A stretch of DNA of 64,000 bases from Craurococcus roseus. GTDB taxonomy: Bacteria; Pseudomonadota; Alphaproteobacteria; Acetobacterales; Acetobacteraceae. The DNA lies in assembly GCF_039523795.1 (NCBI RefSeq), contig NZ_BAAAFZ010000060.1:124001-188000 (forward strand), read 5' to 3'. Every line of letters begins with the position of its first letter. The stretch's first letter is position 1. The position numbers and the translations under genes are program-made. Below, piece after piece: positions 21,412-30,458 of this stretch. The notes beneath the pieces were generated by a model, which saw nothing but the letters and a program-made list of their open reading frames with translations, did no database searches and was not told the DNA's origin.

Positions 21412-24273
21412 ATGCCCCCCCGCGCCCGCAGCGGTGCCCCCTCCTCCCCCGCGCGGCTTCTGCTCCCGGAAGCGCCGGCCCTCGTCGCCGGCTACGGGCG
21501 CGGCACGCTGCTGACACCGGACGGCGAGCTGCTCGCGCTGTCCGCGTCGGACCTGCACGCGGCGCTGCGCGACCTGCCGCCGCCGCTGCTCGTCCACGCC
21601 CCGGCGACGGCGCGGCGGCTCGACCTGCCGCGCTTCGACGACGCCTTCGACCTGTTGGAGCTGTTCGCCTTCTGCCTGCCGGCCCAGGCCGCGGCGCCGA
21701 CGCCGCGCGGCTTGGCGGCGGCGCTGGACCTGGAGCCGCCGCGCGACGACGCGGCCGCCGCCGCGCTGCTGCCGGAGATGGCGGCGGCGGTGCTGCGCCG
21801 CCTTTCGGAGACGCGCAAAGCGCCCTTGAACCGCGACGCGGCGGCGTTGGCGGCCAAGCTCGCGGACGCGGCCGCTTGGCCATGGGCGCCCTCCGTGCTG
21901 GCGGCCCTCGGCGCGCCGAACGCGAGCCCATCGACCGATGCGCTGAAGGTGTGGCGCCGGCTGCCGGACTGGGAGGACCAAGGGCCGCCCCTGCCGCCGG
22001 CGGCCTTCCCCGTGGCGCCGGCCGAGGCGCGGACGAGGCTCGCGCAGATTCTGGGCCAGTCCGCCGAACAGCGCCCGCAGCAGGCCGACTACGCCTCCGC
22101 CGCCGCGGCCGCCTTCGCCCCGCGCGAGGCGAGCGGCGCGCCGCACTTGGTGCTGGCGGAGGCCGGCACGGGCACCGGCAAGACGCTGGGCTACATCGCG
22201 CCCGCCAGCCTCTGGGCCGAGCGCAACGGCGCGCCGGTCTGGATAGCCACCTACACCCGCAACCTGCAACGGCAGATCGACCAGGAACTGGGCCGCCTCT
22301 ACCCGGAGCCCGACGAGCGCCGGCGCCGCGTGGTGGTGCGCAAGGGGCGCGAGAACTACCTTTGCCTCCTGAATCTGGAGGAGGTGCTGGGCCGGGCGGG
22401 CGACCCGCGCTTCGCCGTGCCGCTCGGCTTGGTGGCGCGCTGGGCGTTGGCGACGCGCGACGGCGACCTGCTCGGCGGCGACTTCCCCGGCTGGATCGCC
22501 GAGCTGTACGGGCCGGCCGCGGTCTACCCGCTGGCCGACCGGAGGGGCGAGTGCATCCGCTCCGCCTGTCCCCGGTACAAGCAGTGCTACGTGGAGCACT
22601 CCATCCGCCGCGCCCGCGGCGCGACCCTGGTGGTGGCGAACCACGCGTTGGTCATGGTGCAGGCGGCGCGGGGCGGCGGGGAAGACGGCCGCCCGGTGCG
22701 CTACGTGTTCGACGAGGGCCACCACCTGTTCGACGCCGCCGACGCGGCCTTCTCCGCCGCGCTGACCGGGGCGGAGGCGGCGGAGCTGCGCCGCTGGCTG
22801 CTCGGCGCCGAAGGCGGGCGCAGCCGCGCGCGGGGCCTGCGACGGCGGATCGAGGAGCTGGCGGCTGGCGAGATGCCGGAACTGGTGCCTCCCATGGACG
22901 CCGCCCTCCTCGCCGCCCGCGCCCTCCCCGGCCTCGGCTGGACGACGCGGCTGGGCGAAGGGGAGCCTCCCGCTCCGGAGGCGGAGCCGGACGGCGAGGC
23001 GGCCGTCGCCAAGCGCGCGAATCCGACCGAAGCGTTCCTGCGCGCCGTCCGCCGGCAGGTCCTCGCCCGGACGGACGGGGAGGAGGGCCTCTACGACGTC
23101 GAATGCGACCTGCACCCGCTCAACCCCGGGCTGTCCGATGTGGGCGAAGCGCTGGAGCGCGCCTTGAAGCGGCTGGAGGAGCCGCTGGCGACGCTGCGCG
23201 ACCGCCTCCAGGCGCGGTTGGAGGGCGACGAGGTCGACGAGCTGGACACCGGCGACCGCATCCGGCTGGAAACGGCGGCCAAGGGCATCGAGAACCGCGC
23301 CCTGGTGCCCCTGCGCGCGTGGCAGGCGATGCTGCGCGCGCTCCGCGAAGCGCCGCCCGCGCCGGGCGAGCGGCGGGACTTCGTAGACTGGCTCGCGGTG
23401 GGCCGCCGGGACGGGCGGGAGGTGGACGCCGGGATGCACCGGCACTGGCTCGACCCCACCGCGCCCTTCGCGTTGGTCGTCGCCGCGCCGGCGCACGGGC
23501 TGCTCATCACCTCCGCCACCTTGCGCGACGCCGGCCTGGGCGCCGACACGGAGGAGGAGTGGGCGGCGGCCGAGGCGCGGGTCGGCGCGACGCACCTGCC
23601 CGCGCCCGCGATCCGCGCCGCCGTGCCCTCCCCCTTCGACTACGCCGCCCGCACCCGCGCTTTCGTGGTCACGGACGTGGACAAGGCGCGCACGCCGCAG
23701 GTCGCCGCCGCGATGGCGGCGCTGTTCGAGGCGGCGGGCGGCGGCGGCCTGGGGCTGTTCACCGCCATCCGGCGGCTGCGCGAGAGCTACCACCGCATGG
23801 CGCCGGGGCTGGAGGCGTCGGGCATCCCGCTCTACGCCCAGCACGTGGACGCGATGGACAACGCCACGCTGGTGGACGTCTTCCGGGCGGAGGAGAACGC
23901 CTGCCTGCTCGGCACGGACGCCATGCGGGACGGGGTGGACGTGCCCGGCCGCTCGCTCCGCCTCCTGGTCTTCGACCGGGTGCCCTGGCCCCGCCCGTCC
24001 ATCCTGCACCGGGAGCGGCGCGTCCACCTCTCGGGCGGCGAGCCCAAGGCCTACGACGACGCCCTGGCGCGGCACCGGCTGCGGCAGGCCTTCGGCCGGC
24101 TGATCCGGCGTGCGGACGACCGCGGCGTCTTCGTGCTGCTCGACCGCTCCTGCCCGAGCCGGTTGCTGGCCGGGCTGCCGGAGGGGGTGGAGGTCCAGCG
24201 GGCCGGGCTGGCGGAGGCGGTGGCGGAAACGCGGCGCTTCCTCGCCCCCGCGCCCGAGCGCACGACACCCTGA
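21412..24273 (+). CDS. DinG/Rad3-type ATP-dependent DNA helicase with degenerate N-terminal exonuclease-like domain
   Basis: 953 residues. Walker A is EAGTGTGKT (250-258) and the helicase box is FDEGHH (433-438). Four cysteines (318, 381, 386, 392) between them are placed to hold the 4Fe-4S cluster of XPD/DinG helicases. The late GTDAMRDGVDVPGRSLRLLV and RLIRRADDRG segments are motifs V and VI. Residues 55-110 (PLLVHAPATARRLDLPRFDD, DLLELFAF, LAAALDL) look like a remnant of a DEDD exonuclease fold lacking most acidic residues. It unwinds DNA, probably in repair or R-loop removal. No LexA site is seen in front of it. Confidence 0.88.
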   Translation: MPPRARSGAPSSPARLLLPEAPALVAGYGRGTLLTPDGELLALSASDLHAALRDLPPPLLVHAPATARRLDLPRFDDAFDLLELFAFCLPAQAAAPTPRGLAAALDLEPPRDDAAAAALLPEMAAAVLRRLSETRKAPLNRDAAALAAKLADAAAWPWAPSVLAALGAPNASPSTDALKVWRRLPDWEDQGPPLPPAAFPVAPAEARTRLAQILGQSAEQRPQQADYASAAAAAFAPREASGAPHLVLAEAGTGTGKTLGYIAPASLWAERNGAPVWIATYTRNLQRQIDQELGRLYPEPDERRRRVVVRKGRENYLCLLNLEEVLGRAGDPRFAVPLGLVARWALATRDGDLLGGDFPGWIAELYGPAAVYPLADRRGECIRSACPRYKQCYVEHSIRRARGATLVVANHALVMVQAARGGGEDGRPVRYVFDEGHHLFDAADAAFSAALTGAEAAELRRWLLGAEGGRSRARGLRRRIEELAAGEMPELVPPMDAALLAARALPGLGWTTRLGEGEPPAPEAEPDGEAAVAKRANPTEAFLRAVRRQVLARTDGEEGLYDVECDLHPLNPGLSDVGEALERALKRLEEPLATLRDRLQARLEGDEVDELDTGDRIRLETAAKGIENRALVPLRAWQAMLRALREAPPAPGERRDFVDWLAVGRRDGREVDAGMHRHWLDPTAPFALVVAAPAHGLLITSATLRDAGLGADTEEEWAAAEARVGATHLPAPAIRAAVPSPFDYAARTRAFVVTDVDKARTPQVAAAMAALFEAAGGGGLGLFTAIRRLRESYHRMAPGLEASGIPLYAQHVDAMDNATLVDVFRAEENACLLGTDAMRDGVDVPGRSLRLLVFDRVPWPRPSILHRERRVHLSGGEPKAYDDALARHRLRQAFGRLIRRADDRGVFVLLDRSCPSRLLAGLPEGVEVQRAGLAEAVAETRRFLAPAPERTTP

Positions 24274-24323
24274 GTTGACGCCGCCCCGCTGGCGCGCGAC
24301 GGAAGGGCGGAAAGGAAGGTTCC

Positions 24324-24740
24324 ATGCTCCACCCCCGCTTCAAGCCGCAGGAGGCGCTGGTCTGCGCCATGGTGCTGATGGCGGCCGCCGACCGCCAGAT
24401 GTCGGACGCCGAACTCGGCATGATGTCGCGGCTGGTGCAAGAACTGCCGGTGTTCAGCGACTTCCACCCGAGCGAGATCGGCAACGTCACCGAGACCTGC
24501 CTTTCCCTGCTGGAGCAGACGGACGGCCTCGACGCGGCCTGCACCATCATCCGGGACGCCCTGCCGCCACGGCTGCGGGAGACGGCCTACCTACTGGCCT
24601 GCGAGGTCGGCGCGGCCGACGGCGACCTGACGCAGGAGGAGTTGCAGTTCCTCCAGGACTTCCGCATCGCGCTCGACATCGACCGCCTGATCGCCGGCGC
24701 CATCGAGCGCGCGGCGCGGGCCCGCTACCAGGTCATCTGA
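24324..24740 (+). CDS. TerB-family protein
   Basis: 138 residues, ATG with AAGGAAGG upstream. The all-helical protein matches the TerB/DjlA N-terminal fold: ALVCAMVLMAAADRQMSDAE, then a repeat of the pattern at LACEVGAADGDLTQEELQFL, each with the conserved acidic loop (ADRQMSDAE, ADGDLTQEE). TerB-like proteins bind metal or sense envelope and metal stress; no ter operon is present, so the name implies fold only. It follows the helicase by 50 bases and may be co-transcribed with it. Confidence 0.8.
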   Translation: MLHPRFKPQEALVCAMVLMAAADRQMSDAELGMMSRLVQELPVFSDFHPSEIGNVTETCLSLLEQTDGLDAACTIIRDALPPRLRETAYLLACEVGAADGDLTQEELQFLQDFRIALDIDRLIAGAIERAARARYQVI

Positions 24741-24760
24741 CGCCGCGCGGCGACGGCGCC

Positions 24761-24792
24761 AAAGAAAAAGGCCCCGGGTTCACCCCGGGGCC
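24761..24792 (-). terminator. Rho-independent terminator for the Bax-inhibitor gene
   Basis: A perfect 9-bp stem (GGCCCCGGG / CCCGGGGCC, 5-base loop) lies 30 bases past the minus-strand stop. On the minus strand it is followed by TTTTTCTTT. The stem could also stop plus-strand transcription from the TerB gene, though without a T-tract on that side. Confidence 0.85.
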
Positions 24793-24821
24793 TCCATTCG
24801 CCGCAGCGGCGCCCTACCGGG

Positions 24822-25616
24822 TCACTCGCTGCTCTGCCGCACGCCCACGAGCTGCAACAGGAACTGGAACAGGTTGATGAAGTTGAGGTACAGGCCCAGC
24901 GCGTCCATCACGCTGCGCTTGCCGGCCTCTTCCGTGCCCTCGGCGTAGGAGTGCTCAATGTAGTCGGCCTTGATCCGCTGCGTGTCGTAAGCGGTCAGGC
25001 CGAGGAACACGAGCACGCCGATGACGCTGATCGCGAACTGCAGCGCCGAACTCGCCAGGAAGATGTTGACGATGCCCGCGAGGATGAGGCCGATCAGGCC
25101 CATCAGCAGGAAGCTGCCCATCCGCGTCAGGTCGGCCTTGGTGGTGTAGCCGTAGAGGCTCACCGCCGCGTACATGCCGGCCGTGATGAAGAAGGTGCTG
25201 GCGATGGAGGCGCCAGTGTAGCGGAACGCGAGGTTGCTGAGGCTCGCGCCCATGCACACGCAGAACGCCCAGAACAACGCCTGCGCCGTGCTCTTACTCA
25301 GGCGGTTGTAGCCGAAGCTGAGCACCAGCACGAAGGCGAGCGGCGACAGCGCGGCGACCCAGAACAGGATCGTCGGCTGCATCACCACGCGGCCATTCGG
25401 CAGCGTCCGGGCCGCGTAGAACAGCTCCTGGATCGCCGGCACCGTCACCACGGCGAGCGCCACGATGCCGGTGAGCAGCAGCCCGGAGGCCATCCAGTTG
25501 TAGACCCGGAGCATGTATGCCCGGAGCCCGGCATCGACGGCGGCCGCGTCGGCGGTCGCAACGCGACCCCAGCCTGGCGCACCCGTCGTGTATCGATAGT
25601 CGGGACCAACGGCCAT
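24822..25616 (-). CDS. Bax inhibitor-1 family membrane protein
   Basis: 264 residues with seven hydrophobic segments. The family signature is clear: a YMLRVYNWMASGLLLTG start, ALFWAFCVCMGASLSNL, YGYTTKADLTRMGSFLLMGL, and the C-terminal LTAYDTQRIKADY followed by ALGLYLNFINLFQFLLQL. YccA/BI-1 proteins are inner-membrane and act as pH-sensitive ion leaks or FtsH modulators. It stands alone, with a good terminator and an AT-rich promoter region (possible GAACAA/GATATA-reversed elements at 25658-25687, spacing 18). Confidence 0.92.
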   Translation of the reverse strand: MAVGPDYRYTTGAPGWGRVATADAAAVDAGLRAYMLRVYNWMASGLLLTGIVALAVVTVPAIQELFYAARTLPNGRVVMQPTILFWVAALSPLAFVLVLSFGYNRLSKSTAQALFWAFCVCMGASLSNLAFRYTGASIASTFFITAGMYAAVSLYGYTTKADLTRMGSFLLMGLIGLILAGIVNIFLASSALQFAISVIGVLVFLGLTAYDTQRIKADYIEHSYAEGTEEAGKRSVMDALGLYLNFINLFQFLLQLVGVRQSSE

Positions 25617-25956
25617 TTGTCGGAAAACTCCCTGCAGGGGGACATCCCCAGGGCAATGATATATGGACGACGCTTAAGGTTGAACAAGTGGAATCGGTGC
25701 GTGCTCTGGTTTCAACCATTCGCACGTCGTAGCCAGCCCTGATGCTCCGCGGCGCATCGCGGCCAAGCGGCGGCAGGCGCACCAAGAACTTTGCAACGAT
25801 GCGACAGACGATGCCGTGCTGCCCAGTCGATCGATAAGTACTCGACATAATAATGATGTAGCAAAATTTTGATAACAGGAACGCGACAGCTGCGTCCGTT
25901 CTCCGATGGGGTCCGTAAGCCCCTTGGATCATCTCGATCCGTTGGAGACGCGCTTA
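25617..25956. other. Intergenic region between divergent BI-1 and CHRD/RTX genes
   Basis: These 340 bases hold no gene I can support. A minus-strand promoter candidate is TTGTTC (25687-25682) with TATATC (25663-25658), 18 bases apart. A CCCTGCAGGG palindrome lies at 25630-25639. The stretch 25836-25880 is unusually AT-rich and probably carries the plus-strand promoter, but no hexamer pair has good spacing. Confidence 0.5.
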
Positions 25957-27510
25957 ATGGATAATCACGACCACCACGGCATGCCGCACGACCATGGTTC
26001 CGGGGCGGAGCACCACGGCCAGGGCGGCGACCACGGTTACAACGGCGAGCGTCGAGAGGCCGTCTCCTTCGACCGCGAGCAGAAAGGCTCCAACGGCGCC
26101 GACGTGCTCCGGGCCGGCGAGATCTTCCGGGCCGACCTCCAGGCGCTGAACAACTCCGGCGTCGGCGGCCACGTCGAGTTGGCGCGGCAGGGCGACCGCA
26201 TGACGGCGCGGGTGGAGGCCGAGGGCCTCGAAGCGGACCAGACCCACATCCAGCACATCCACGGCCGGGTCGGCGAGGACGGCGAAGCGCGGGAGTCCAA
26301 CGTCCCGGGCGAAGCGTTCGACACGGACGGCGACGGCTTCGTCGAACTGGCCGAGGGCATCCCGAGCTACGGGCCGGTGCTCTTCAACCTGACCTCGCCG
26401 CAGGGCGCGGACGCGTCCGGCTTCCCGACGGCGCCGGGCGGCAAGGTGAATTTCGAGGAGACCTACGACCTTTCCCAAGCCGGCGGCTTCGGGATGGGCT
26501 TCGGCGCCGATGACCTCGCGCCCTTCGACCTGCGCGAGTACGTCATCCACGGCCTTTCCGTGGACGGCTCCAAGGGCGCCGGGACGCCGGGCGAGGTAGA
26601 CGGCACCGAAGGCTACAAGCTGGTGCTGCCGGCCGCGTCCGCCGAGTTCGAGGCCGTGGGCTCCGAACTCCACGGCGGCGACGGCGCCGACACGCTGGAG
26701 GGGGGCCGGGGCGACGACACCCTCTGCGGCGACGACGGCGAGGACGACCTGCTCGGCGACGTGGGCGACGACCTGCTCCGTGGCGGCAAGGGCAACGACG
26801 GCCTGTTCGGCGAGGCGGGCGCCGACGCGCTCTATGGCGACGCCGGGAACGACGCACTCTACGGCGGCACCGGGGCCGACATCCTACTAGGCGGCGCCGG
26901 CGACGACGTGCTGTACGGTGATTCCGGTCCGGAAACCGAGCGCGGCGCCGATCTCGCCGCTGACCGGCTCAACGGCGGCGCCGGGGACGACCAGCTCTGG
27001 ATCGGCGACGGCCTCGACACCGCCACCAGCGGCTCCGGCATGGACACCTTCGGCTTCCGGTTCAGCAACCCGCTGTCGCCGGCCGCCGCAGGGACCTCGC
27101 CGGCCTTCGCCTCCATCACCGACTTCGCCGCCGCTTCGGACACGCTCGCCTTCGACGTGGCCGGGCTCGGCGAGGACGCGGCCGGGGCGAACTTCGCCGA
27201 CGGCAGCGGCGGCGTGGCCGGCGGCGCGGCGGAGAGCTTCTACAGCGGCGCCGCGTCCGGCTCCAACGGCGAGCGGGTGGTCGTGCTCACCGACCAGGGC
27301 TTCGCCAGCGGCGCCGACGCGGTGCGGGCGGCGCAGGGCGAGGACGCGGGCGACTTCGTCCTCTACTTCAACACCACGGTGAACACCGGCAGCCTGCTGG
27401 TGGTCTCCGCCCCCGACACGGCCACCTCCATCGCGCGCTTCACCGACGCGACCACGCTGGAGGACTTCCAGGCCATCGGCTTCTCGGCGAACGACTTCGT
27501 GTTCGTCTGA
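25957..27510 (+). CDS. Secreted CHRD / EF-hand / RTX calcium-binding protein
   Basis: 517 residues from the ATG at 25957 (GGAG upstream). The first 27 residues are His-rich (DNHDHHG, HDHG, EHHG) and could bind metal. A CHRD domain spans about 55-220 (RADLQALNNSGVGGHVEL, THIQHIHG). Embedded in it is a canonical EF-hand loop, DTDGDGFVELAE (122-133). About nine RTX nonapeptides (GG.G.D.L.) follow at roughly 235-320, and the C-terminus has the hydrophobic end typical of type I secretion substrates. There is no Sec signal. No HlyB/HlyD-type exporter is nearby. Confidence 0.85.
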   Translation: MDNHDHHGMPHDHGSGAEHHGQGGDHGYNGERREAVSFDREQKGSNGADVLRAGEIFRADLQALNNSGVGGHVELARQGDRMTARVEAEGLEADQTHIQHIHGRVGEDGEARESNVPGEAFDTDGDGFVELAEGIPSYGPVLFNLTSPQGADASGFPTAPGGKVNFEETYDLSQAGGFGMGFGADDLAPFDLREYVIHGLSVDGSKGAGTPGEVDGTEGYKLVLPAASAEFEAVGSELHGGDGADTLEGGRGDDTLCGDDGEDDLLGDVGDDLLRGGKGNDGLFGEAGADALYGDAGNDALYGGTGADILLGGAGDDVLYGDSGPETERGADLAADRLNGGAGDDQLWIGDGLDTATSGSGMDTFGFRFSNPLSPAAAGTSPAFASITDFAAASDTLAFDVAGLGEDAAGANFADGSGGVAGGAAESFYSGAASGSNGERVVVLTDQGFASGADAVRAAQGEDAGDFVLYFNTTVNTGSLLVVSAPDTATSIARFTDATTLEDFQAIGFSANDFVFV

Positions 27511-27528
27511 TCCGGGGCTCCGGGGCCG

Positions 27529-30039
27529 CTACTCGTTCCTGAGCAGCGGCCCCGGGCGCGCCCGCAACGCCAGCGCGGTGCCGATCTGGCCGCAAGCCAG
27601 CGTCAACGCCGCGCAGCCGACCACGGTGAGGGCCAGCGTGCCCGGCAGGAGCACCCACTCGGCGCGCATCACGAAGCGCACCACCGCCCAGGCGGCGACC
27701 GCCCCGGCCACGGCGGCCAGGGCGCCGGCCACCAACCCGATCAGCGCGTACTCCACCAGCCAAGCGGCGCGGATCTGCGCCCGCGTGGCGCCCACCGTCT
27801 TCAGCACCACCGCGTCGCGCACCCGCTGCCGCTGCCCGGCCGCCACAGCGCCGCCCAGCACCAGGAGCCCGGCCAGCAGGGTGACGCTCCCGGTGGCCGA
27901 CAAGGCGACGCCCACGCGGCCGAGCAGGGCCGAGATCGCCTCCAGCGCATCCCGGACGCGGACGCCGGAGACGTTGGGGAAGGCGTCGGTGATGCCGCGC
28001 AGGACGGCGGCGTCGCGCGCCGGGTCGCCGCGGACGGTGGCGATGTGCGTGTGCGGCGCCGCTTCCAGGAGGCCGGGGGACGCGACCATGGTGAAGTTCA
28101 TGCCCAGGCCCCGCCAGTCCACCTGCCGCAAATTGGCGATCCGCAGTTCGACGTCCCGGCCCAGCACGTTGACGGTGATGGCATCGCCCACGCCCACGTT
28201 CCAGCCGGCGGCCACCCCGGCCTCGAAGGAGAGCAGCGGCGGGCCGCGGTAGTCCTCCGGCCACCACTCGCCGGCGACGATCCGCGACCCGGCCGGCGGC
28301 TTGGCTGCGTAGGTCAGGCCGCGGTCGCCGCGGAGCGCCCAGGCCGTCTCCGGCGTGGTCTGCACCTGCTCCGCCGGCACACCCTTCACCGAAACGACGC
28401 GGGCGCGGAGGCTCGGCACGCGGCGCACCTCTTCCACGCCGGGAAGGCCGCCGGCGACCCGGTCGAAGCGCGCCGCCTGGTCGGCCTGGATGTCGATGAA
28501 GTAGAAGTTCGGCGCGCGGGACGGCAGTTCGCCCGCCAGTTGCCGCTTCAGGTTGCCCTCGATCTGGGCGATGGCGACGAGCGTGGTCAGGCCGACGCCG
28601 AGGGAAACCACCAGCAGGGGCGCCGGCGTGCCCGGCCGGTGCAGGTTCGCCAAGCCCAGCCGCAGCGCCGGCCGCCGCAGGTGCCCGAGCCGCCTCGCCG
28701 CCGCCATCAGGCCGGACGCGCCGAAGCGGAACAGCAGCAGGGAGCCCACCACGGCGCCGCAGAAGCCGAGGGCGAAGGCCCGCTCCCCGGCCGTGAGGAC
28801 GATCAGCGCCACCAGGGCCAGGGCGGCCGCGGCGTTGGCCGCCAGCACGCCGCGGCCGGGGATGGCGCCGGCCGGCTGCACCACGTCGCGGAACAGCGCC
28901 GCGCCGGAGATGCGCGCGGCGCGGCCCAGCGGCCACAGGGCGAAGGCAAGCGCCGTCAGCAGCCCGTACAGCGCCGCCATCGCCAGCGGCGCCGGGTAGA
29001 AGCCCAGGCGCGGCGGCACCGGCAGGCTGTCCGCCAGCGCGCCCGCCGCCGCCCAGGTCAGGCCGTACCCGGCCACCAAGCCGACGGCGACGCCCAGCAC
29101 GGCCAATGCCATCACCTGGATGAGGTAGGTCAGGAACACGGTGCCTGAGGAGGCGCCGAGGCAGCGGAGCGTCGCGATGGAGCGCGACCGCGCGTCCAGC
29201 CAGCCGCGGACACCCGTGGCCACGCCGATGCCGCCCACCAGCAAGGCCGTCAGGCTGGCGAGCGTCAGGAAGGAGGCGGCGCGGTCGAGGAAGCGGTTCA
29301 CCCCCGGCTCGGCCTCGCCCGCCGTGCGGACGCGCCAGCCCTCGGCGGAGAAGGCGGATTGCAGATCCGCCGCGAAGCGCCGCGCCGAAGCGCCCGGCGG
29401 CAGCCGCACGCGGTAGTCGTGCTGCACCAGGCTGCCAGGCTGGAGGAGCCGCGTCGCCGCGAGCGCGTCCAGGGTGACGAGGGCGCGCGGGCCGAAGATG
29501 GCCGGTGTGGCGACCTTGTCCGGCTCCGCCGCCACCAGCCCGGCCACGCGCAGCCGCGCCTCGCCGACGCGGACCTCGTCGCCCGCGGCAAGGCCAAGGC
29601 GTTCCGCCACCAGCGGGTCGAGCGCCACGCCGTCGGAGGGGAGCGGCTTCGGCGGGTCCAACACGAGGTCGCCATAGAGCGGATAGGCCCCGTCCACCGC
29701 CTTCAGCTCCACCAGCAGCCGCTCGCCCGAGGCGGCGGAGACCAGCATGGAGCGCATGGTGACGATGGCCGACACCTGCCCGCCGCGCGCCGCGATCCAG
29801 TCCAGCGCCTCGGTGGTCGCCGGCCGGGCGCCGGTGCGGAGTTCGACGTCGCCGCCGAGGATGCGGGCGCCGTCGGCCGCCAGCCCCGCCGCTATGCCGG
29901 CGCGCAGCGTCCCCACCGCGGCGATGGCGGCGACGCCGAGCGCCAGGCAGGCCAGGACGATCCGCAGGGACCGAACCCCGCCACGCAATTCCCGCCGCGC
30001 CAGCCTGAAGCCGAGCGCGAGCCGATCCCCGATGCCCAA
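27529..30039 (-). CDS. FtsX-like ABC transporter permease (YbbP type)
   Basis: 836 residues with two FtsX cores. Hydrophobic helices lie near the N-terminus (SLRIVLACLALGVAAIAAV), in two central clusters and in a C-terminal triplet, with large periplasmic MacB-like regions between; DAVVLKTVGATRAQIRAAW is the conserved coupling motif. The start is a TTG at 30039, six bases after a perfect GGAGG; upstream in-frame codons are not family-like. Such permeases work with a YbbA-type ATPase in lipoprotein or envelope processes. None is adjacent here, so the partner must lie elsewhere. Confidence 0.86.
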   Translation of the reverse strand: MGIGDRLALGFRLARRELRGGVRSLRIVLACLALGVAAIAAVGTLRAGIAAGLAADGARILGGDVELRTGARPATTEALDWIAARGGQVSAIVTMRSMLVSAASGERLLVELKAVDGAYPLYGDLVLDPPKPLPSDGVALDPLVAERLGLAAGDEVRVGEARLRVAGLVAAEPDKVATPAIFGPRALVTLDALAATRLLQPGSLVQHDYRVRLPPGASARRFAADLQSAFSAEGWRVRTAGEAEPGVNRFLDRAASFLTLASLTALLVGGIGVATGVRGWLDARSRSIATLRCLGASSGTVFLTYLIQVMALAVLGVAVGLVAGYGLTWAAAGALADSLPVPPRLGFYPAPLAMAALYGLLTALAFALWPLGRAARISGAALFRDVVQPAGAIPGRGVLAANAAAALALVALIVLTAGERAFALGFCGAVVGSLLLFRFGASGLMAAARRLGHLRRPALRLGLANLHRPGTPAPLLVVSLGVGLTTLVAIAQIEGNLKRQLAGELPSRAPNFYFIDIQADQAARFDRVAGGLPGVEEVRRVPSLRARVVSVKGVPAEQVQTTPETAWALRGDRGLTYAAKPPAGSRIVAGEWWPEDYRGPPLLSFEAGVAAGWNVGVGDAITVNVLGRDVELRIANLRQVDWRGLGMNFTMVASPGLLEAAPHTHIATVRGDPARDAAVLRGITDAFPNVSGVRVRDALEAISALLGRVGVALSATGSVTLLAGLLVLGGAVAAGQRQRVRDAVVLKTVGATRAQIRAAWLVEYALIGLVAGALAAVAGAVAAWAVVRFVMRAEWVLLPGTLALTVVGCAALTLACGQIGTALALRARPGPLLRNE

Positions 30040-30139
30040 ATCAGACCTCCGACACGCCCCGTTGTGACCGCCGTTCGGACAAGTTTCCCCTGCAGCCTCC
30101 ACCCTGCCCCGGTCCCCCGGGAAGCACGAGGGGGAGACC

Positions 30140-30397
30140 ATGCCACGCGAGACGCGGACGCCGCGCCCTGTTCCGGTGCTGGCGGCGTTGGGGATGGCCC
30201 TGACCGGCTGCGGCTTGCCGCCATCGGACGGCCCCTACAGCTACGGTGGCGGGAGCGGCCATTACAGCTCGCCCGGTTACCACCATCGCCCCTACAGCCA
30301 TCACCGCCGCAGCGAGTCCCACAAGCCGCGCACCGAGAACTGGTCGCAACAACGCTTGCAACAGCACTGGCAGAACCAGGCGGCGCGGGCGCGCTGA
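30140..30397 (+). CDS. Small His/Tyr-rich lipoprotein
   Basis: 85 residues with GGGGGAG at the right distance from the ATG. A short signal with lipobox LTGCG (Cys at about residue 25) precedes a low-complexity Gly/Tyr/Ser/His region (GGGSGHYSSPGYHHRPYSHH) and a Gln-rich end. No family is recognised. It is divergent from the permease gene. A metal-binding or envelope-associated role is conceivable from composition only. Confidence 0.6.
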   Translation: MPRETRTPRPVPVLAALGMALTGCGLPPSDGPYSYGGGSGHYSSPGYHHRPYSHHRRSESHKPRTENWSQQRLQQHWQNQAARAR

Positions 30398-30458
30398 CGC
30401 GCAGCGCTACAAGTGATGCGCCCCGGCGGCGATCCAAGGGCCGGCGGGCGGACGCCGG

